A DNA stretch of 64,000 nucleotides from Solirubrobacterales bacterium (GCA_023958085.1 JAMLGI010000004.1:1-64000), one strand, 5' to 3'. Shown: positions 43,909-54,322, counted from the first letter of the stretch. Translations and numbers: made by a program. Notes: a model not told the origin generated them from the letters alone.

Positions 43909-45267
43909 TCAGAACCGGTCCGGGCAGACGAAACGGGCGATGAAGAAACCGGTGGTGCGGTCCCGGTCCGGCATCAGCTGAAGATAGCGCGGGTCGTTCG
44001 GATCGGCCAGGTGCGGTGCGCGGTCGCCGAGGTCGTCGATCTCGAGGTCGTTTCGTTCGGCCAGGGCGGTGGCCTGATCGGCGTTCTCCCGGCGGCTGAT
44101 GGTGCAGGTCGAGTAGATCAGGCTGCCACCCGGCTCGAGCAGGGTCGCGGCCCGGTCGAGGATCTCCCTCTGCAGGGTTGTGACCCGTTCGATCAGGGCC
44201 GGGGACTTGCGCCAGCGGGCGTCCGGACGGGAGGCGAGGGCGCCCAGGTCGGAGCAGGGTGCATCTACCAGGATCCGCTGGAAGCCCCGCAGGAGCTCGC
44301 CGTCCCGGGCGTCGGCCTCGATCACGATCCCGTTGTGGAAACCGAGCCGTTCGAGCTGGGCGGCAACCTCGTCGGCCCGGTCGGCCGAGGGTTCGACCGC
44401 ACAGAGATCCCCCTGGCGCCCGACCCGGGCGGCGATCTGGCCGCTCTTGATTCCGGGGCCGGAACAGAGATCGAGAATCCGCTCGCCAGGCTGCGGGTCG
44501 AGCACCTCGACCACCGCGGCCGAACCGGCCGACTGGGACACGACCAGTCCCTCCCGGGCTGCCGCCTCGATCGCCGCGAGGCTGCCCCTGGCGGTGAGCA
44601 GGTCCTCCGGGGCGAGCGGCCACCCGGCCTCGGGGACCGTCAGTTCCAGCTCCGGTCCGGAGAGCCGTTCGATCGCCTGCTCGCGACCGAGCCGCCCGGG
44701 GTTGACCCGAACCGCCCGCACCGGCGGCCGGTTGGAGGCGGCGAGGAGCGCCCGGGCCCGCTCCGGGCCGAGTTCCTCGAACCACATCCGGGCCAGCCAC
44801 TCGGGGGCCGAGTGGGCGACCGCCGCCTTCTCCGGAGTCGAGTCGTCGGCGAGCTGCCGCTCGATCGAACCCCGTTCACGAAGGGTCCGACGCAGCAGGG
44901 CGTTGACAAAACCGGCCGCGTGGGCGGCGCCGGCACCACGGACCAGCTCGACCGCCTGGCTCACCACGGCATGATCCGGGGTCGCGTCGGCGAAAAGCAG
45001 CTCGAAGATCCCGAGCCGGAGGCCGGCGAGTACCGCCGGGTCGGGGCGCCGTCCGCCCTTCTTCGAGAATCGGTCCACGATCCAGTCGGCGGTGCCGCGC
45101 CGCTGGACCGAGCCGTAGGCGAGCCGCTGGGCCTGGGCACGGGAGCGTCCGGCCAGGCCGCGGACTTCGGCCTCTTCCCGGAAAGCGGTTTCGGTGTGGG
45201 CTTCCTCCTCGAAGGTCCGGCGGAGCACCGCGTAGGCGACAGCCCGTTCGGGGGTCGGCCCGTTCAA
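43909..45267 (-). CDS. rsmB: 16S rRNA (cytosine967-C5)-methyltransferase RsmB
   Basis: 452 aa. The N-terminal NusB-like RNA-binding domain (~1-140) is followed by the methyltransferase: ILDLCSGPGIKSGQIA (SAM), LVDAPCSDLGALASRPDARW (PC motif) and SLIYSTCTISRREN (catalytic TC). Start chosen as TTG 45267 because it overlaps the fmt stop as TTGA; the frame continues 31 codons upstream inside fmt. Confidence 0.94.
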   Translation of the reverse strand: MNGPTPERAVAYAVLRRTFEEEAHTETAFREEAEVRGLAGRSRAQAQRLAYGSVQRRGTADWIVDRFSKKGGRRPDPAVLAGLRLGIFELLFADATPDHAVVSQAVELVRGAGAAHAAGFVNALLRRTLRERGSIERQLADDSTPEKAAVAHSAPEWLARMWFEELGPERARALLAASNRPPVRAVRVNPGRLGREQAIERLSGPELELTVPEAGWPLAPEDLLTARGSLAAIEAAAREGLVVSQSAGSAAVVEVLDPQPGERILDLCSGPGIKSGQIAARVGRQGDLCAVEPSADRADEVAAQLERLGFHNGIVIEADARDGELLRGFQRILVDAPCSDLGALASRPDARWRKSPALIERVTTLQREILDRAATLLEPGGSLIYSTCTISRRENADQATALAERNDLEIDDLGDRAPHLADPNDPRYLQLMPDRDRTTGFFIARFVCPDRF

Positions 45268-46175
45268 GGCAGCCCGTGGCCGCGCAGCCAGTCGGCCCCG
45301 TCCATTGGCTTCCCGCCGGGCGGCTGGACCTGCGCGAGCCAGACCGCCCCGTCGGCGCAACCGAGTACCGGCCTGCCGTTTCGCTCGGTCAGCTCACCCG
45401 GGGCGAGGCCGATGACCTCCGGAGCCGGAGCTGTCTGCCTGATGCCGAGGCGCCGTTCGCCACCGAGGTCAAGCCATGCCCCGATGTGCGGGTTGAGTGC
45501 CCGGACCAGACTGTGGACCCGCCCGGAAGGCTGTTCAGGATCGATCCGGCGTTCGGCCGACTCGATCTTCTCGGCGTAGGTGGCAGCGTCGTCGTCCTGC
45601 TCGGTCCACTCGATCTCGCCGTCCGCCGCGGCCGTGAGGGTTGCGACGAGCAGACGGCCGCCGGTCCGGGCAAGCCGCGGGGCGAGTTCTCCGTAGCTTT
45701 CGTCCGGGCCGATCGGGACCCGCTCGACCGCGGCCACCGGACCGGAGTCGAGCCCGGCGACCAGGCGCATCACGGCCACCCCGGTTTCCGGGTCACCGGC
45801 CATGATCGCCCGTTCAACCGGAGCTGCCCCGCGCCAGCGCGGGAGCAGAGACGGGTGCACGTTCAGCATCGGCACCTCGGAAAGCAGCGGTTCCCTGATC
45901 AGCTGGCCGAAGGCGCAGATCGAGGCCCAGCCGGTTGCCGCCGTGGCTTTCGCGATCCGCTCACGGTCGGCTTCCTCGTTCACGTTTCCCGACTTCAGCA
46001 GCTCTATCTCCAGCTCCTCGGCCTTGAGGGCGACCGGTGACGGCTGCTCCCGGCGGCCCCGACCGCGACGGCGGTCCGGCAGGGTGACCGCCAGTGAGGG
46101 CCTCCGGTCGGAAGCGGCAAGGATCTCGAGCACGGTTGCGGCGAAGTCCGAGGTGCCGAGAAAGGCGCCGCTCAC
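45264..46175 (-). CDS. fmt: Methionyl-tRNA formyltransferase
   Basis: About 303 aa. Formylates initiator Met-tRNA. GAFLGTSDFAATVLEIL at the start, NVHPSLLPRWRGAAPVERAIMAGD with the SLLPxWRGAAP signature, LDSGPVAA, then a C-terminal OB-like domain. GTG 46175 is preferred, with TGAGGA 7 nt upstream and the def stop inside it; ATG 46214 and 46220 would overlap def. Confidence 0.95.
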   Translation of the reverse strand: MSGAFLGTSDFAATVLEILAASDRRPSLAVTLPDRRRGRGRREQPSPVALKAEELEIELLKSGNVNEEADRERIAKATAATGWASICAFGQLIREPLLSEVPMLNVHPSLLPRWRGAAPVERAIMAGDPETGVAVMRLVAGLDSGPVAAVERVPIGPDESYGELAPRLARTGGRLLVATLTAAADGEIEWTEQDDDAATYAEKIESAERRIDPEQPSGRVHSLVRALNPHIGAWLDLGGERRLGIRQTAPAPEVIGLAPGELTERNGRPVLGCADGAVWLAQVQPPGGKPMDGADWLRGHGLP

Positions 46176-46185
46176 CGGCCGGTCC

Positions 46186-46869
46186 TCACTCGCCGTCCGC
46201 TTCCGAATCGCCATCCCCATCCGGGTCGATCGGCGAAAAGCTCTCGCCTCGTCGCAGCGCCTTGAGTGCCGCCCGGCGCTGGGGCCTTTCGGTCCGGTCG
46301 AGGATCAGGATCCCGTTCAGGTGATCGATCTCGTGCTGCAGTACCCGGGCCTCGAAGCCGGATGCCTCCAACACCACCTCCGCCCCGCGCCGGTCCTGTC
46401 CCCTGACCCGGGCGAAGACAGGTCTTTCGACCTCGACCAGCACCCGCGGGATCGAGAGGCAACCCTCGATGGCGATATCGGCCTCGTCGGAAAGCCACTC
46501 GATCTCGGGGTTGATCAGCTCCCGCGGTTCGACGTCGGGATTCGACTGAAAGACCAGCAGACGGCGGAGCTTGCCCACCTGGGGGGCAGCCAGGCCGACC
46601 CCGAGTGCCTCGTTCATGAGTTCCGCCATCGACTCGATCTCATCGGCCAGCGCCCCGTTGAACTCGCTTATGGCGGAGGCCTTGCTCTTCAGCACCGGGT
46701 CGCCGAACTGGACGATCCGGGCCAGCGCTGCCTCGCGCCGACGCATCCTTTCCTCGTCGATCTCGCGGTCAGGGGGACCCTCAACCGGCTCCGCTTCCTC
46801 GATCATTTCGTCCGGGTCAAGCTCCTGTTCGAGCTCATCGGTTTCGGCGGTTTTCCCGACATCAGCCAT
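46186..46869 (-). CDS. def: Peptide deformylase
   Basis: 227 aa. Motif 1 GVGLAAPQVG, motif 2 EGCLSIP (Cys metal ligand) and motif 3 LQHEIDHLNG (HExxH) are intact. An acidic N-terminal extension of ~50 residues and an acidic C-tail (DPDGDGDSEADGE) exceed the usual 150-190 aa. It acts after Fmt on formyl-methionine. ATG at 46869, TACACT 8 nt upstream. Confidence 0.96.
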   Translation of the reverse strand: MADVGKTAETDELEQELDPDEMIEEAEPVEGPPDREIDEERMRRREAALARIVQFGDPVLKSKASAISEFNGALADEIESMAELMNEALGVGLAAPQVGKLRRLLVFQSNPDVEPRELINPEIEWLSDEADIAIEGCLSIPRVLVEVERPVFARVRGQDRRGAEVVLEASGFEARVLQHEIDHLNGILILDRTERPQRRAALKALRRGESFSPIDPDGDGDSEADGE

Positions 46870-46877
46870 GAAGGCCG

Positions 46878-46883
46878 AGTGTA
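46878..46883 (-). promoter_or_regulatory. Putative -10 box of def
   Basis: TACACT 8 nt before the def ATG, in the 278-nt gap after priA. It suggests that def-fmt-rsmB has a promoter separate from priA. Confidence 0.4.
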
Positions 46884-46935
46884 TCTGCCCCCAGTCCCCC
46901 GCCGGTCCTGATTCATTCGGCTCGGGCGATGAGGC

Positions 46936-46993
46936 CGGGTGATGGGGTCTTGTTGCCCTTCCCCATCCACACCGCCAAAACCCCCATCACCCG
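46936..46993. repeat. Long-loop inverted repeat between priA and def
   Basis: Perfect 12-bp arms CGGGTGATGGGG/CCCCATCACCCG separated by 34 nt. It lies between repeat B and the def promoter. It may be a terminator for priA or a regulatory structure. Confidence 0.5.
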
Positions 46994-47016
46994 ACCTTCA
47001 ACAGGAAGGTGGAGCT

Positions 47017-47150
47017 CAGGGGCCTCCAGCCGCTCGCTCGTAAGGATTCAGCTGAGAGAAAGCGGTGAGCGTACTTCGGTACGTGATCCGCTTTTTCGAA
47101 GCTGCTGACGCCGCGAGCGTGTGGCTGGTGGTACCTGAGCCCACCCGCTA
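47017..47150 (-). repeat. Stop-codon-anchored intergenic repeat, copy B
   Basis: A 134-bp element on the minus strand, beginning with the TAG stop codon of priA and colinear with copy A (42645-42780). The central hairpin is CGTAC-CGAA-GTACG. The two copies are inverted relative to each other and bracket rpe to def. Confidence 0.8.
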
Positions 47151-49325
47151 CTGGGGGTCCACGTCAATTGAGAGATTGATCCGGTTGAAGGCCCTGTCGC
47201 GGACCAGGCTCTCGATCTCCCGCTGAACCGCCTCGGCGGCGGGTCGACGCTCCTTTGACTTGATGAGGATGCGCCGCCGGAAGCGGTTTCTGGCCCGGAA
47301 CATCGGGGCCGGACCGAGCAGCATCGAACCCTCCGGCAGGGTCGGTCCGAGCCGGTCGACGACCAGATCCGCGGCCCGGTCGAGGGCGGTCTCGTCCTCG
47401 GCTGCCAACTGGATCCGGATCAGGTGGGAGAACGGCGGGTACTCCAGCGTCTCGCGGCGGGAAAGCTCCCCGGACAGAAACCCGGGCGAGTCGTGCCGGG
47501 CTGCGGCGGCAATCGAGGGGGCTTCCGGGGTGAGGGTCTGGACGATCACCCGGCCTCCCGCCTCACCCCGGCCGCTGCGGCCGGCGAGTTGGGTGACCAG
47601 CGAGAAGGTGCGTTCCTCGGCCCGGAAGTCGGGGAAGCGCAGGGTGGCATCGGCGTCGAGGATCGCGCTGAGGGTGACCTCCGGGAAGTCATGTCCCTTG
47701 GCCACCATCTGGGTGCCGACCAGAACCGCGCTATCGGCCCGGTCGAACTCGGCCAGGATGCGTCCGTGGCCGCCGGGGCCGCCGGAGGTGTCGGCGTCGA
47801 GCCGGATCACCGGCATCGGGGCGAGACTTTCGGCCAGCAGCCGCTCGATCCGCTGGGTCCCGGCGCCCGACTGGGCCAGGGTGGTGCCGCCACAGTCACA
47901 GGCTCGCGGCAGGACCTGGGCGTGGTTGCAGTGGTGGCAGATCAGCTGACCGGACTCGCGGTGGACGATCAGCGAGACATCGCAGTTGGGGCAGCCCCAG
48001 GTGTGGCCGCAGGTCTGGCAGATCAGCCACGGGGCGAAGCCACGGCGATTGATCATCACGATCGCTTTCTCGCCCCGCTCCCGGACCTCGGCCAGGGCGG
48101 CCATCGTCTGGCTGTGGACCGGCCCTTCGCGGGGGTCGGATCCCCGCATGTCGACCAGCTCGACCGGCGGCATTCCCTGCCCGTCCACCCGTTCCGGCAG
48201 GTCGATCCGCTGGAACTCACGCCAGGTCTCCGGCCGCGGGGTCGCGGTCCCGGCGATCAGCAGCGCCCGGTTCGACCGGGCCCGGCGCCGGGCCACGTCG
48301 CGGGCGTCGTAGCGCGGGTCGCTCTCCTGCTTGTAGGAAGGATCGTGCTCCTCGTCGATCACGACCAGGCCGAGATCCGTGACCGGGGCGAACACCGCCG
48401 AACGTGGGCCGACGCAGACCCTGGCCTCACCGGAGCGAAGGCGATGCCACTCGTCAAATCGCTGTCCGGCCGAGAGGGCCGAGTGAAGGACCGCCACCCG
48501 ATCCCCGAACCGGGCCTCGAATCGACTGACCGCCTGCGGGGTGAGACCGATCTCCGGCACCAGCACGATCGCGCTGCTGCCGTTGGCGAGTGCCGACTCG
48601 ACCAGGGCCAGGTAGACCTCGGTCTTACCGGAGCCGGTCACCCCGTTCAGCAGAATCTCGCCGCCCGACCCAAGCATCCCGGTGAGTTCCCGAACCGCCC
48701 CCGCCTGGGCGGCGGTCAGGTCGGGGGCACTCCTCGCAGCCGTCCCGACCGTCGTCCCCGCCGGGCGGCGGCGGACCTTCACCCTTTCCCGTTCGATCCA
48801 GCCGCGTTCCTCGAGGCGCTTGAGCACGGCGCTGTCGGCACCCGCCCGGGACAGCAGCTCCCGTCCGGTCAGATCACCCTCCAGCAGAGATCGCAGCGCC
48901 GCCTCCTGGCGCTTGCCGAGCCTGCTGGCCTGCTCCAGGACAGCCCGGCCCTGCTCCGTGATCCGGGAGCGCTTCTCGGTCCGGACCCGGGTCCGCTCAC
49001 CACCGGTGCCGGTCCCGGGAGGCAGCATCAGCCCGAGGCCACGGGCCGGGGTCGAGCAGTACTCGGCCCCGATCCAGAGGCCGAGCTCGATCAGCTCCGG
49101 AGTGGTGCCTTCACCGATGACCCTCCGGGGTCGCGCCAGTTTCTCCTCGGGCAGTTCCGAGTTCTCCGCGAGCTCGGTCACGACCCCGGTGACGCGGCGG
49201 CGTCCGAACGGAACCTCGAGTACGGATCCGACCTCGATCCCGTCCATTCCCTCCGGAACCAGATAGTCGAACGGTCCCCGCAGGGCGCGGGCCAAGGTCA
49301 GCGGTTCGACTCTGGCGATGGACAC
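47148..49325 (-). CDS. priA: Primosomal protein N' (PriA-type helicase)
   Basis: 725 aa. The N-terminal DNA-binding domain starts VSIARVEPLTLARALRGPFDYLVP. The helicase core has Walker A LNGVTGSGKTEVYLALV and VVIDEEHDPSYKQ (motif II). The Cys-rich zinc region runs CQTCGHTWGCPNCD, CHHC, CDCGG. QLAGRSGRGEAGG is motif VI. It restarts stalled replication forks. In many actinobacteria the protein lacks an intact helicase; here the motifs look intact. GTG 49325, divergent from the PH-domain gene. Confidence 0.94.
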   Translation of the reverse strand: MSIARVEPLTLARALRGPFDYLVPEGMDGIEVGSVLEVPFGRRRVTGVVTELAENSELPEEKLARPRRVIGEGTTPELIELGLWIGAEYCSTPARGLGLMLPPGTGTGGERTRVRTEKRSRITEQGRAVLEQASRLGKRQEAALRSLLEGDLTGRELLSRAGADSAVLKRLEERGWIERERVKVRRRPAGTTVGTAARSAPDLTAAQAGAVRELTGMLGSGGEILLNGVTGSGKTEVYLALVESALANGSSAIVLVPEIGLTPQAVSRFEARFGDRVAVLHSALSAGQRFDEWHRLRSGEARVCVGPRSAVFAPVTDLGLVVIDEEHDPSYKQESDPRYDARDVARRRARSNRALLIAGTATPRPETWREFQRIDLPERVDGQGMPPVELVDMRGSDPREGPVHSQTMAALAEVRERGEKAIVMINRRGFAPWLICQTCGHTWGCPNCDVSLIVHRESGQLICHHCNHAQVLPRACDCGGTTLAQSGAGTQRIERLLAESLAPMPVIRLDADTSGGPGGHGRILAEFDRADSAVLVGTQMVAKGHDFPEVTLSAILDADATLRFPDFRAEERTFSLVTQLAGRSGRGEAGGRVIVQTLTPEAPSIAAAARHDSPGFLSGELSRRETLEYPPFSHLIRIQLAAEDETALDRAADLVVDRLGPTLPEGSMLLGPAPMFRARNRFRRRILIKSKERRPAAEAVQREIESLVRDRAFNRINLSIDVDPQ

Positions 49326-49331
49326 CGGCCC

Positions 49332-49337
49332 ACGGTA
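49332..49337 (-). promoter_or_regulatory. Putative -10 box of priA
   Basis: TACCGT on the minus strand, 6 nt before the priA GTG. It implies a leaderless mRNA. Confidence 0.35.
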
Positions 49338-49364
49338 TATGAGGCCGTCGGCCGAAATACCGTT

Positions 49365-49370
49365 TATGCT
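49365..49370 (+). promoter_or_regulatory. Putative -10 box of the PH-domain gene
   Basis: TATGCT 6 nt before the GTG at 49377. With the priA box it forms a compact divergent, apparently leaderless promoter pair in 51 nt. Confidence 0.4.
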
Positions 49371-49376
49371 CGCCCC

Positions 49377-49883
49377 GTGAGTTTCACCCCCAGCCCCGGC
49401 GAACGCGTCATCTTTCAGGGCCACCCATCGTGGCGCTCGATCATGGCCTTCTACCTCAAGGGCCTGCTGATCGGGGTCGTGATCGCGATCATCGCCAAGC
49501 TGATCGGCCGCGGTTTCGGCACGGTGTTCCTGATCGTCCTGATCGCTCTCGGCGTGGCGGTGTTGATCGGCTTCGTCCGCCGGATGGCGACCGTCTACAC
49601 GATCACCGACCGCCGACTGAACATCCGTCGCGGGATCATCGCCCGGGACATCCAGGAGACCCGCCTGGAACGGGTCCAGGCGGTGAACTACAGCCAGTCA
49701 CCGATCGAACGGATGCTGAGGATCGGCGATGTGGACTTCGACACCGCGGCAACCGACGTCGAAAACCAGTTCTGTTTCGCCGGGGTTGCGGAGCCCGCCG
49801 AGGTGGTCACCGAGGTCGATCGGGCGACCTCTGCCGGAGCCGCCGGCAGCCACGGTCTGGGTGAGCCGGACTCCCGATACTGA
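49377..49883 (+). CDS. PH domain-containing membrane protein (YdbS/DUF304-like)
   Basis: 168 aa. Two adjacent membrane segments (MAFYLKGLLIGVVIAIIAKLIG, TVFLIVLIALGVAVLIGFV) are followed by a bacterial PH domain: YTITDRRLNIRRGIIARDIQETRLERVQAVNYSQSPIERML, then IGDVDFDTAA. The family function is unknown. It lies just upstream of tkt in the same direction, 23 nt apart. Confidence 0.82.
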   Translation: MSFTPSPGERVIFQGHPSWRSIMAFYLKGLLIGVVIAIIAKLIGRGFGTVFLIVLIALGVAVLIGFVRRMATVYTITDRRLNIRRGIIARDIQETRLERVQAVNYSQSPIERMLRIGDVDFDTAATDVENQFCFAGVAEPAEVVTEVDRATSAGAAGSHGLGEPDSRY

Positions 49884-49902
49884 TCGAGAGCGGTGCAGTC
49901 AA

Positions 49903-49908
49903 TAGGAT
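49903..49908 (+). promoter_or_regulatory. Putative -10 box (or SD) of tkt
   Basis: TAGGAT overlapping the first ATG (49907) and 7 nt before GTG 49916. As a -10 it would give a leaderless GTG start; as AGGA it could be the ribosome-binding site of that GTG. Either reading favours GTG 49916. Confidence 0.35.
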
Positions 49909-51958
49909 GGCGCTCGTGACCGAGAATCTCGCCTCCCAGCCGCCGGAACTCAAGTCGATCAACACGATCCGGACCCTCGCGATCGACGCGATCGACCGGG
50001 CCAACTCCGGGCATCCCGGTGCCGTGATGGCGCTGGCCCCGGTCGCCTACAAGCTCTGGCAGGACTATCTTCGCTACGACCCGGCCGATCCGACCTGGCC
50101 GAACCGGGACCGGTTCATCCTCTCGGCCGGTCACGCCTCGATGCTGATCTACTCGCTGCTTCACCTGGCCCGGGTGAAGCGGATCGGTCCGGACGGCAAG
50201 CCGACCGGCGAACCCTCGGTCAGCCTTCAGGACATCGAGGACTTCCGCCAGCTCGGCTCCCCCACCGCCGGCCATCCCGAGTCACATCTGACCACCGGGG
50301 TCGAGACCACCACCGGCCCGCTCGGCCAGGGAATTGCGACCAGCGTCGGCATGGCGATCGCGGCGCTCTGGAAGGGCGCCAACTACGGCAGCGAGATCTT
50401 CGATTACGACGTGTACGCGATCTGCGGTGACGGCGATCTGATGGAAGGTGTCTCCCAGGAGGCGGCCTCCCTTGCCGGCCACCAGAAACTGAGCAACCTC
50501 TGCTGGATCTACGACTCGAACCGGATCACGATCGACGGTTCGACCGACATCACCTTCACCGAGGACGTCGAGGCCCGCTTCAAGGCCAACGAGTGGGCGG
50601 TCCATCACGTCCGGGACGCCAACGATCTCGACGAGATCGGAGCCGCCCTTGAGAAGTTCAAGGCCGAGACCGGTCGCCCGACGATGATCATCGTCCACAG
50701 TCACATCGGGTACGGCTCCCCGAACCGGGTCGATACCGCGGACGTGCACGGCAACCCGCTCGGTGCCGACGAGACGAAACTGGCCAAGGCCGCCTACGGC
50801 TGGCCGGAGGATTCCGAGTTCCTGGTGCCGGACGGGGTCTACGAGGATTTCGCGGCCGGAATCGGCCGACGCGGTGCCGAGGCCAGTGCCGCCTGGCGGG
50901 AGCGTCTGGCCGCCGCCTCCGGGGAGACCCGCAACTCGGTCGAGACGATGCTGTCCCGGGATCTGCCCGACGACTGGGATGCCGACATTCCGGTCTTCGA
51001 GGCCGGGGAACAGGTCGCGACCCGCAAGGCCGCCCAGAAGACCCTGCAGGCGATCGCCCCGAAGGTGCCGTGGCTGATCAGCGGCTCGGCCGATCTGACC
51101 GGCTCCGCCTCGAGCGGACTGAAAGAGGATGTTTCCGGTGTGTTCAGCCCGGACAACCGGGCCGGCAGCGGCATCCACATCGGGGTCCGCGAACACGAGT
51201 CGGCGGCGATGTCGAACGGCCTCGCGCTCAGCGGCCTGCGTCCGGTCTGGTCGACCTACCTGATCTTCACCGACTACGCCCGGCCGGCGATCCGGCTTTC
51301 CGCACTGATGGAGCAACCGGTGATTCACTGGCTGACCCATGACTCGATCGGTCTCGGCGAGGACGGCCCCACCCATCAGCCGGTCGAGCAGCTCATGTCC
51401 TTGCGGGCGATGCCGAACCTGGATGTGATCCGCCCGGCCGATGCCAACGAGGTGGCGGAAGCCTGGCGGGTGATCATGGCCCGTCGCGACGAACCGATCG
51501 CCCTGGTCCTGACCCGCCAGAACGTGCCGGTGATCGACCGCGCGAAGTACGCGCCCGCGTCTGGACTGGCCCGGGGCGGATACATCCTGGCCGACTCCGA
51601 CGGCGAGCCGGAATTGATCCTGATCGCAACCGGCTCCGAGGTCGAGCTGGCGATCGAGGCGCATGAAGCCCTGGCCGCCGACGGGGTCCGCTCAAGGGTG
51701 GTCAGCCTGCCCTCGTGGAAGCTTTTCGAGGAGCAGGATGCCGGGTACCGTGAGTCCGTGCTGCCCGCTGCCGTCACCCGCCGAATCACGATCGAGGCCG
51801 GGGCGACGTTGGGCTGGGAGCGTTACGCCGGCAGTGAGGGCCGGATCATCGGGATGACCACCTTCGGCGCCTCCGCTCCGTTCAAGGACCTGAGAGAGCA
51901 TTTCGGTTTCACCGCTGAGCGGGTCGTGGCCGAAGCGCGGGAGCTGCTCGGAGACTGA
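49907..51958 (+). CDS. tkt: Transketolase
   Basis: 683 aa, TPP-dependent. [46 protein letters not shown] and the TPP motif [34 protein letters not shown]; the Pyr domain has [15 protein letters not shown] and [28 protein letters not shown]. Links glycolysis and the pentose phosphate pathway, next to pgi and with rpe in the same window. ATG 49907 or GTG 49916. Confidence 0.97.
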   Translation: MALVTENLASQPPELKSINTIRTLAIDAIDRANSGHPGAVMALAPVAYKLWQDYLRYDPADPTWPNRDRFILSAGHASMLIYSLLHLARVKRIGPDGKPTGEPSVSLQDIEDFRQLGSPTAGHPESHLTTGVETTTGPLGQGIATSVGMAIAALWKGANYGSEIFDYDVYAICGDGDLMEGVSQEAASLAGHQKLSNLCWIYDSNRITIDGSTDITFTEDVEARFKANEWAVHHVRDANDLDEIGAALEKFKAETGRPTMIIVHSHIGYGSPNRVDTADVHGNPLGADETKLAKAAYGWPEDSEFLVPDGVYEDFAAGIGRRGAEASAAWRERLAAASGETRNSVETMLSRDLPDDWDADIPVFEAGEQVATRKAAQKTLQAIAPKVPWLISGSADLTGSASSGLKEDVSGVFSPDNRAGSGIHIGVREHESAAMSNGLALSGLRPVWSTYLIFTDYARPAIRLSALMEQPVIHWLTHDSIGLGEDGPTHQPVEQLMSLRAMPNLDVIRPADANEVAEAWRVIMARRDEPIALVLTRQNVPVIDRAKYAPASGLARGGYILADSDGEPELILIATGSEVELAIEAHEALAADGVRSRVVSLPSWKLFEEQDAGYRESVLPAAVTRRITIEAGATLGWERYAGSEGRIIGMTTFGASAPFKDLREHFGFTAERVVAEARELLGD

Positions 51959-51959
51959 C

Positions 51960-53591
51960 ATGACGGCGCTGCGAGAGACCGCCGCCTGGGGGGATCTCGA
52001 ACGGCACCACGCACAGATCGGCGAACGGCACCTGCGGGAGCTGTTCGCCGACGATCCCGGACGCGGCACCGGCCTGAGTACCGAGGCCGCCGGGCTTTAC
52101 CTCGACTACTCGAAGAACCGGATCGATCGCGACACCCTCCCGCTGCTGGCCGCGTTGGCCCGGGAGCGCCGGGTCGAGCAGCTCCGTGACGCGATGTTCC
52201 GCGGTGAACGGATCAACGTCTCGGAAGACCGTTCCGCACTGCACGTGGCCCTGAGGATGCCGCGCCACCGTTCCCTGGTGGTCGACGGAACGGACGTTGT
52301 CAGGGAGGTGCACGGGGTGCTCGACCGGATGGCCTCATTCTCGGATGCGATCCGGTCCGGCGAGTGGACCGGCCACACCGGCAGACCGATCCGGAACGTG
52401 GTCAACATCGGGATCGGCGGCTCGGATCTCGGCCCGGTGATGGCCTGCGAGGCGCTGAAGCCGTACTCGCAGCGCGATCTCACTCTCCGTTTCGTCTCCA
52501 ATATCGACGGGGCTGATTTTCTCGAGAGGACCCGGGATCTCGATCCCGCGGAGACGCTCTTCATCGTCTCCTCGAAAACGTTCACGACCCTGGAGACGAT
52601 GACCAATGCCCACACCGCCCGAAGCTGGCTGCTCGATGGACTGGGCGGGGATGAGTCGGCGGTCGCTCGTCACTTCGTGGCGGTTTCAACCAACGGCGAA
52701 GGAGTGAGCGGGTTCGGAATCGATCCGGCGAACATGTTCGGTTTCTGGGACTGGGTCGGCGGCCGCTACTCGATGGACTCGGCGATCGGCCTTTCGACCA
52801 TGCTGGCGATCGGACCGGACCGCTTCGCCAATCTGCTGGACGGATTCCACCGGATGGACGAGCACTTCCTGACAGCCCGCCTGGAAGAAAACCTGCCCGC
52901 GATCCACGGTCTGCTGGCCGTCTGGTACCGGAACTTCTTCGGCGCCCAGACCCATGCGGTCCTCCCGTACAGCCAGTACCTGAACCGCTTTCCCGCCTAT
53001 CTGCAGCAGTTGACGATGGAGTCCAACGGCAAGCGGGTCACCGCCGAAGGCGTCCCGGTCGAGTACGCCACCGGGCCGGTCTTCTGGGGCGAGCCCGGAA
53101 CCAACGGCCAGCACTCCTTCTACCAGCTGCTTCATCAGGGCACGGAAATGATTCCGGCCGACTTCATCGGTTTCATCCGGCCGGTCGAACCGCTCGGGGA
53201 ACATCACGACCTGCTCAGCGCCAATGTGTTCGCCCAGACCCGGGCGCTGGCCTTCGGCAGGACCGCAGGAGAACTCGAGGCCGAGAGCGTTGATCCGGTG
53301 CTGATTCCCCATCGCACCTTTCCCGGCAACCGGCCGACCACCACGATCATGGCGGAGCGGCTGACTCCGGAAACCCTGGGGTCCCTGGTCGCCCTCTACG
53401 AGCATTCGACCTTCATCCAGGGGGCGATCTGGGGGATCGACTCGTTCGACCAGTGGGGGGTCGAGCTCGGCAAGGCCCTCGCCCGGGAGATCGCCCCCGA
53501 TCTCACCGCGGAAGCATCACCCGAACCCGGGCGGGACAGTTCCACCGACAACCTGGTCCGCCGGTACCGGTCGGGGAACGGTCGGGATTGA
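51960..53591 (+). CDS. pgi: Glucose-6-phosphate isomerase
   Basis: 543 aa. [21 protein letters not shown] (sugar-phosphate binding), [32 protein letters not shown], catalytic Glu in TMESNGKRV, His in [16 protein letters not shown] and Lys in [13 protein letters not shown]. The ATG lies 1 nt after the tkt stop. Confidence 0.97.
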   Translation: MTALRETAAWGDLERHHAQIGERHLRELFADDPGRGTGLSTEAAGLYLDYSKNRIDRDTLPLLAALARERRVEQLRDAMFRGERINVSEDRSALHVALRMPRHRSLVVDGTDVVREVHGVLDRMASFSDAIRSGEWTGHTGRPIRNVVNIGIGGSDLGPVMACEALKPYSQRDLTLRFVSNIDGADFLERTRDLDPAETLFIVSSKTFTTLETMTNAHTARSWLLDGLGGDESAVARHFVAVSTNGEGVSGFGIDPANMFGFWDWVGGRYSMDSAIGLSTMLAIGPDRFANLLDGFHRMDEHFLTARLEENLPAIHGLLAVWYRNFFGAQTHAVLPYSQYLNRFPAYLQQLTMESNGKRVTAEGVPVEYATGPVFWGEPGTNGQHSFYQLLHQGTEMIPADFIGFIRPVEPLGEHHDLLSANVFAQTRALAFGRTAGELEAESVDPVLIPHRTFPGNRPTTTIMAERLTPETLGSLVALYEHSTFIQGAIWGIDSFDQWGVELGKALAREIAPDLTAEASPEPGRDSSTDNLVRRYRSGNGRD

Positions 53592-54307
53592 ACCGGGTCC
53601 CGCCACCCGACGCCCCGATCGGGGCGGTGATCTTCGACATCGACGGCACCCTGATCACCACCGGCGGGGCGGGCGGCGTCGCCTGGCGGAAGGCCTTCGA
53701 GGAAGTTCACGGGGTGCCGGTCGATATCGCCAGGGTCACCGAGTCCGGCATGGTCGATCACGAGGTGGCGACCGTCGCCCTGGCGACCGTGCTGGACCGC
53801 CAGCCCAGCGAGCGCGAGGTGGCGGAGGTCACCGGCCCCTACCTGGAGCACCTGCCCGATGCGGTAGCCAGGTCCGAGGGATACCGGGTGAAACCCGGAA
53901 TTGTCGATCTGCTGGAACGACTGGCGGCCGCGGGGTATCCGCTGGGGATCACCAGCGGCAACATTGAGCCGGCCGCGAAGATCAAGCTGGAGCGTGGGGA
54001 TCTGAACCGGTTCTTCACCTTCGGCGGCTACGGTTCCGACTCGACCGACCGGACCGAGCTCACTCGTCGTGCCATTGAACGTGGCACTGTGGTCGCGGGC
54101 GAGGTGAACCGTCCGGGACGAGGCCCCGGCCTGCTCACCGCCGCCGAGTTCATCGCGGTCGGCGACACTCCCAGAGACGTCACCGCGGCTCACGGCGCCG
54201 GGATTCGGGTGGTCGCCGTCGCGACGGGACTCTTCGACCGGGAAACTCTGGGGGCCTCCGACCCCGAGTGGAACCTGCAGACGGTCGAGTCCGGCTTCCC
54301 GGTCTGA
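53588..54307 (+). CDS. HAD-family hydrolase
   Basis: 239 aa. Motif [15 protein letters not shown], a cap domain, motif II LGITSGN, and motif [26 protein letters not shown]. Phosphoglycolate-phosphatase-like layout; the substrate is unknown. TTG 53588 overlaps the pgi stop (TTGA), so it is probably translated with pgi. Convergent with the L,D-transpeptidase gene; the 15-nt gap holds no hairpin. Confidence 0.85.
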   Translation: MNRVPPPDAPIGAVIFDIDGTLITTGGAGGVAWRKAFEEVHGVPVDIARVTESGMVDHEVATVALATVLDRQPSEREVAEVTGPYLEHLPDAVARSEGYRVKPGIVDLLERLAAAGYPLGITSGNIEPAAKIKLERGDLNRFFTFGGYGSDSTDRTELTRRAIERGTVVAGEVNRPGRGPGLLTAAEFIAVGDTPRDVTAAHGAGIRVVAVATGLFDRETLGASDPEWNLQTVESGFPV

Positions 54308-54322
54308 TCCGTCTCCGGGCGT

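Noticed and set aside
47424-49376. Long plus-strand open frame running into the PH-domain gene
   Set aside because: Only the part from GTG 49377 is protein-like; the rest is antisense to priA.
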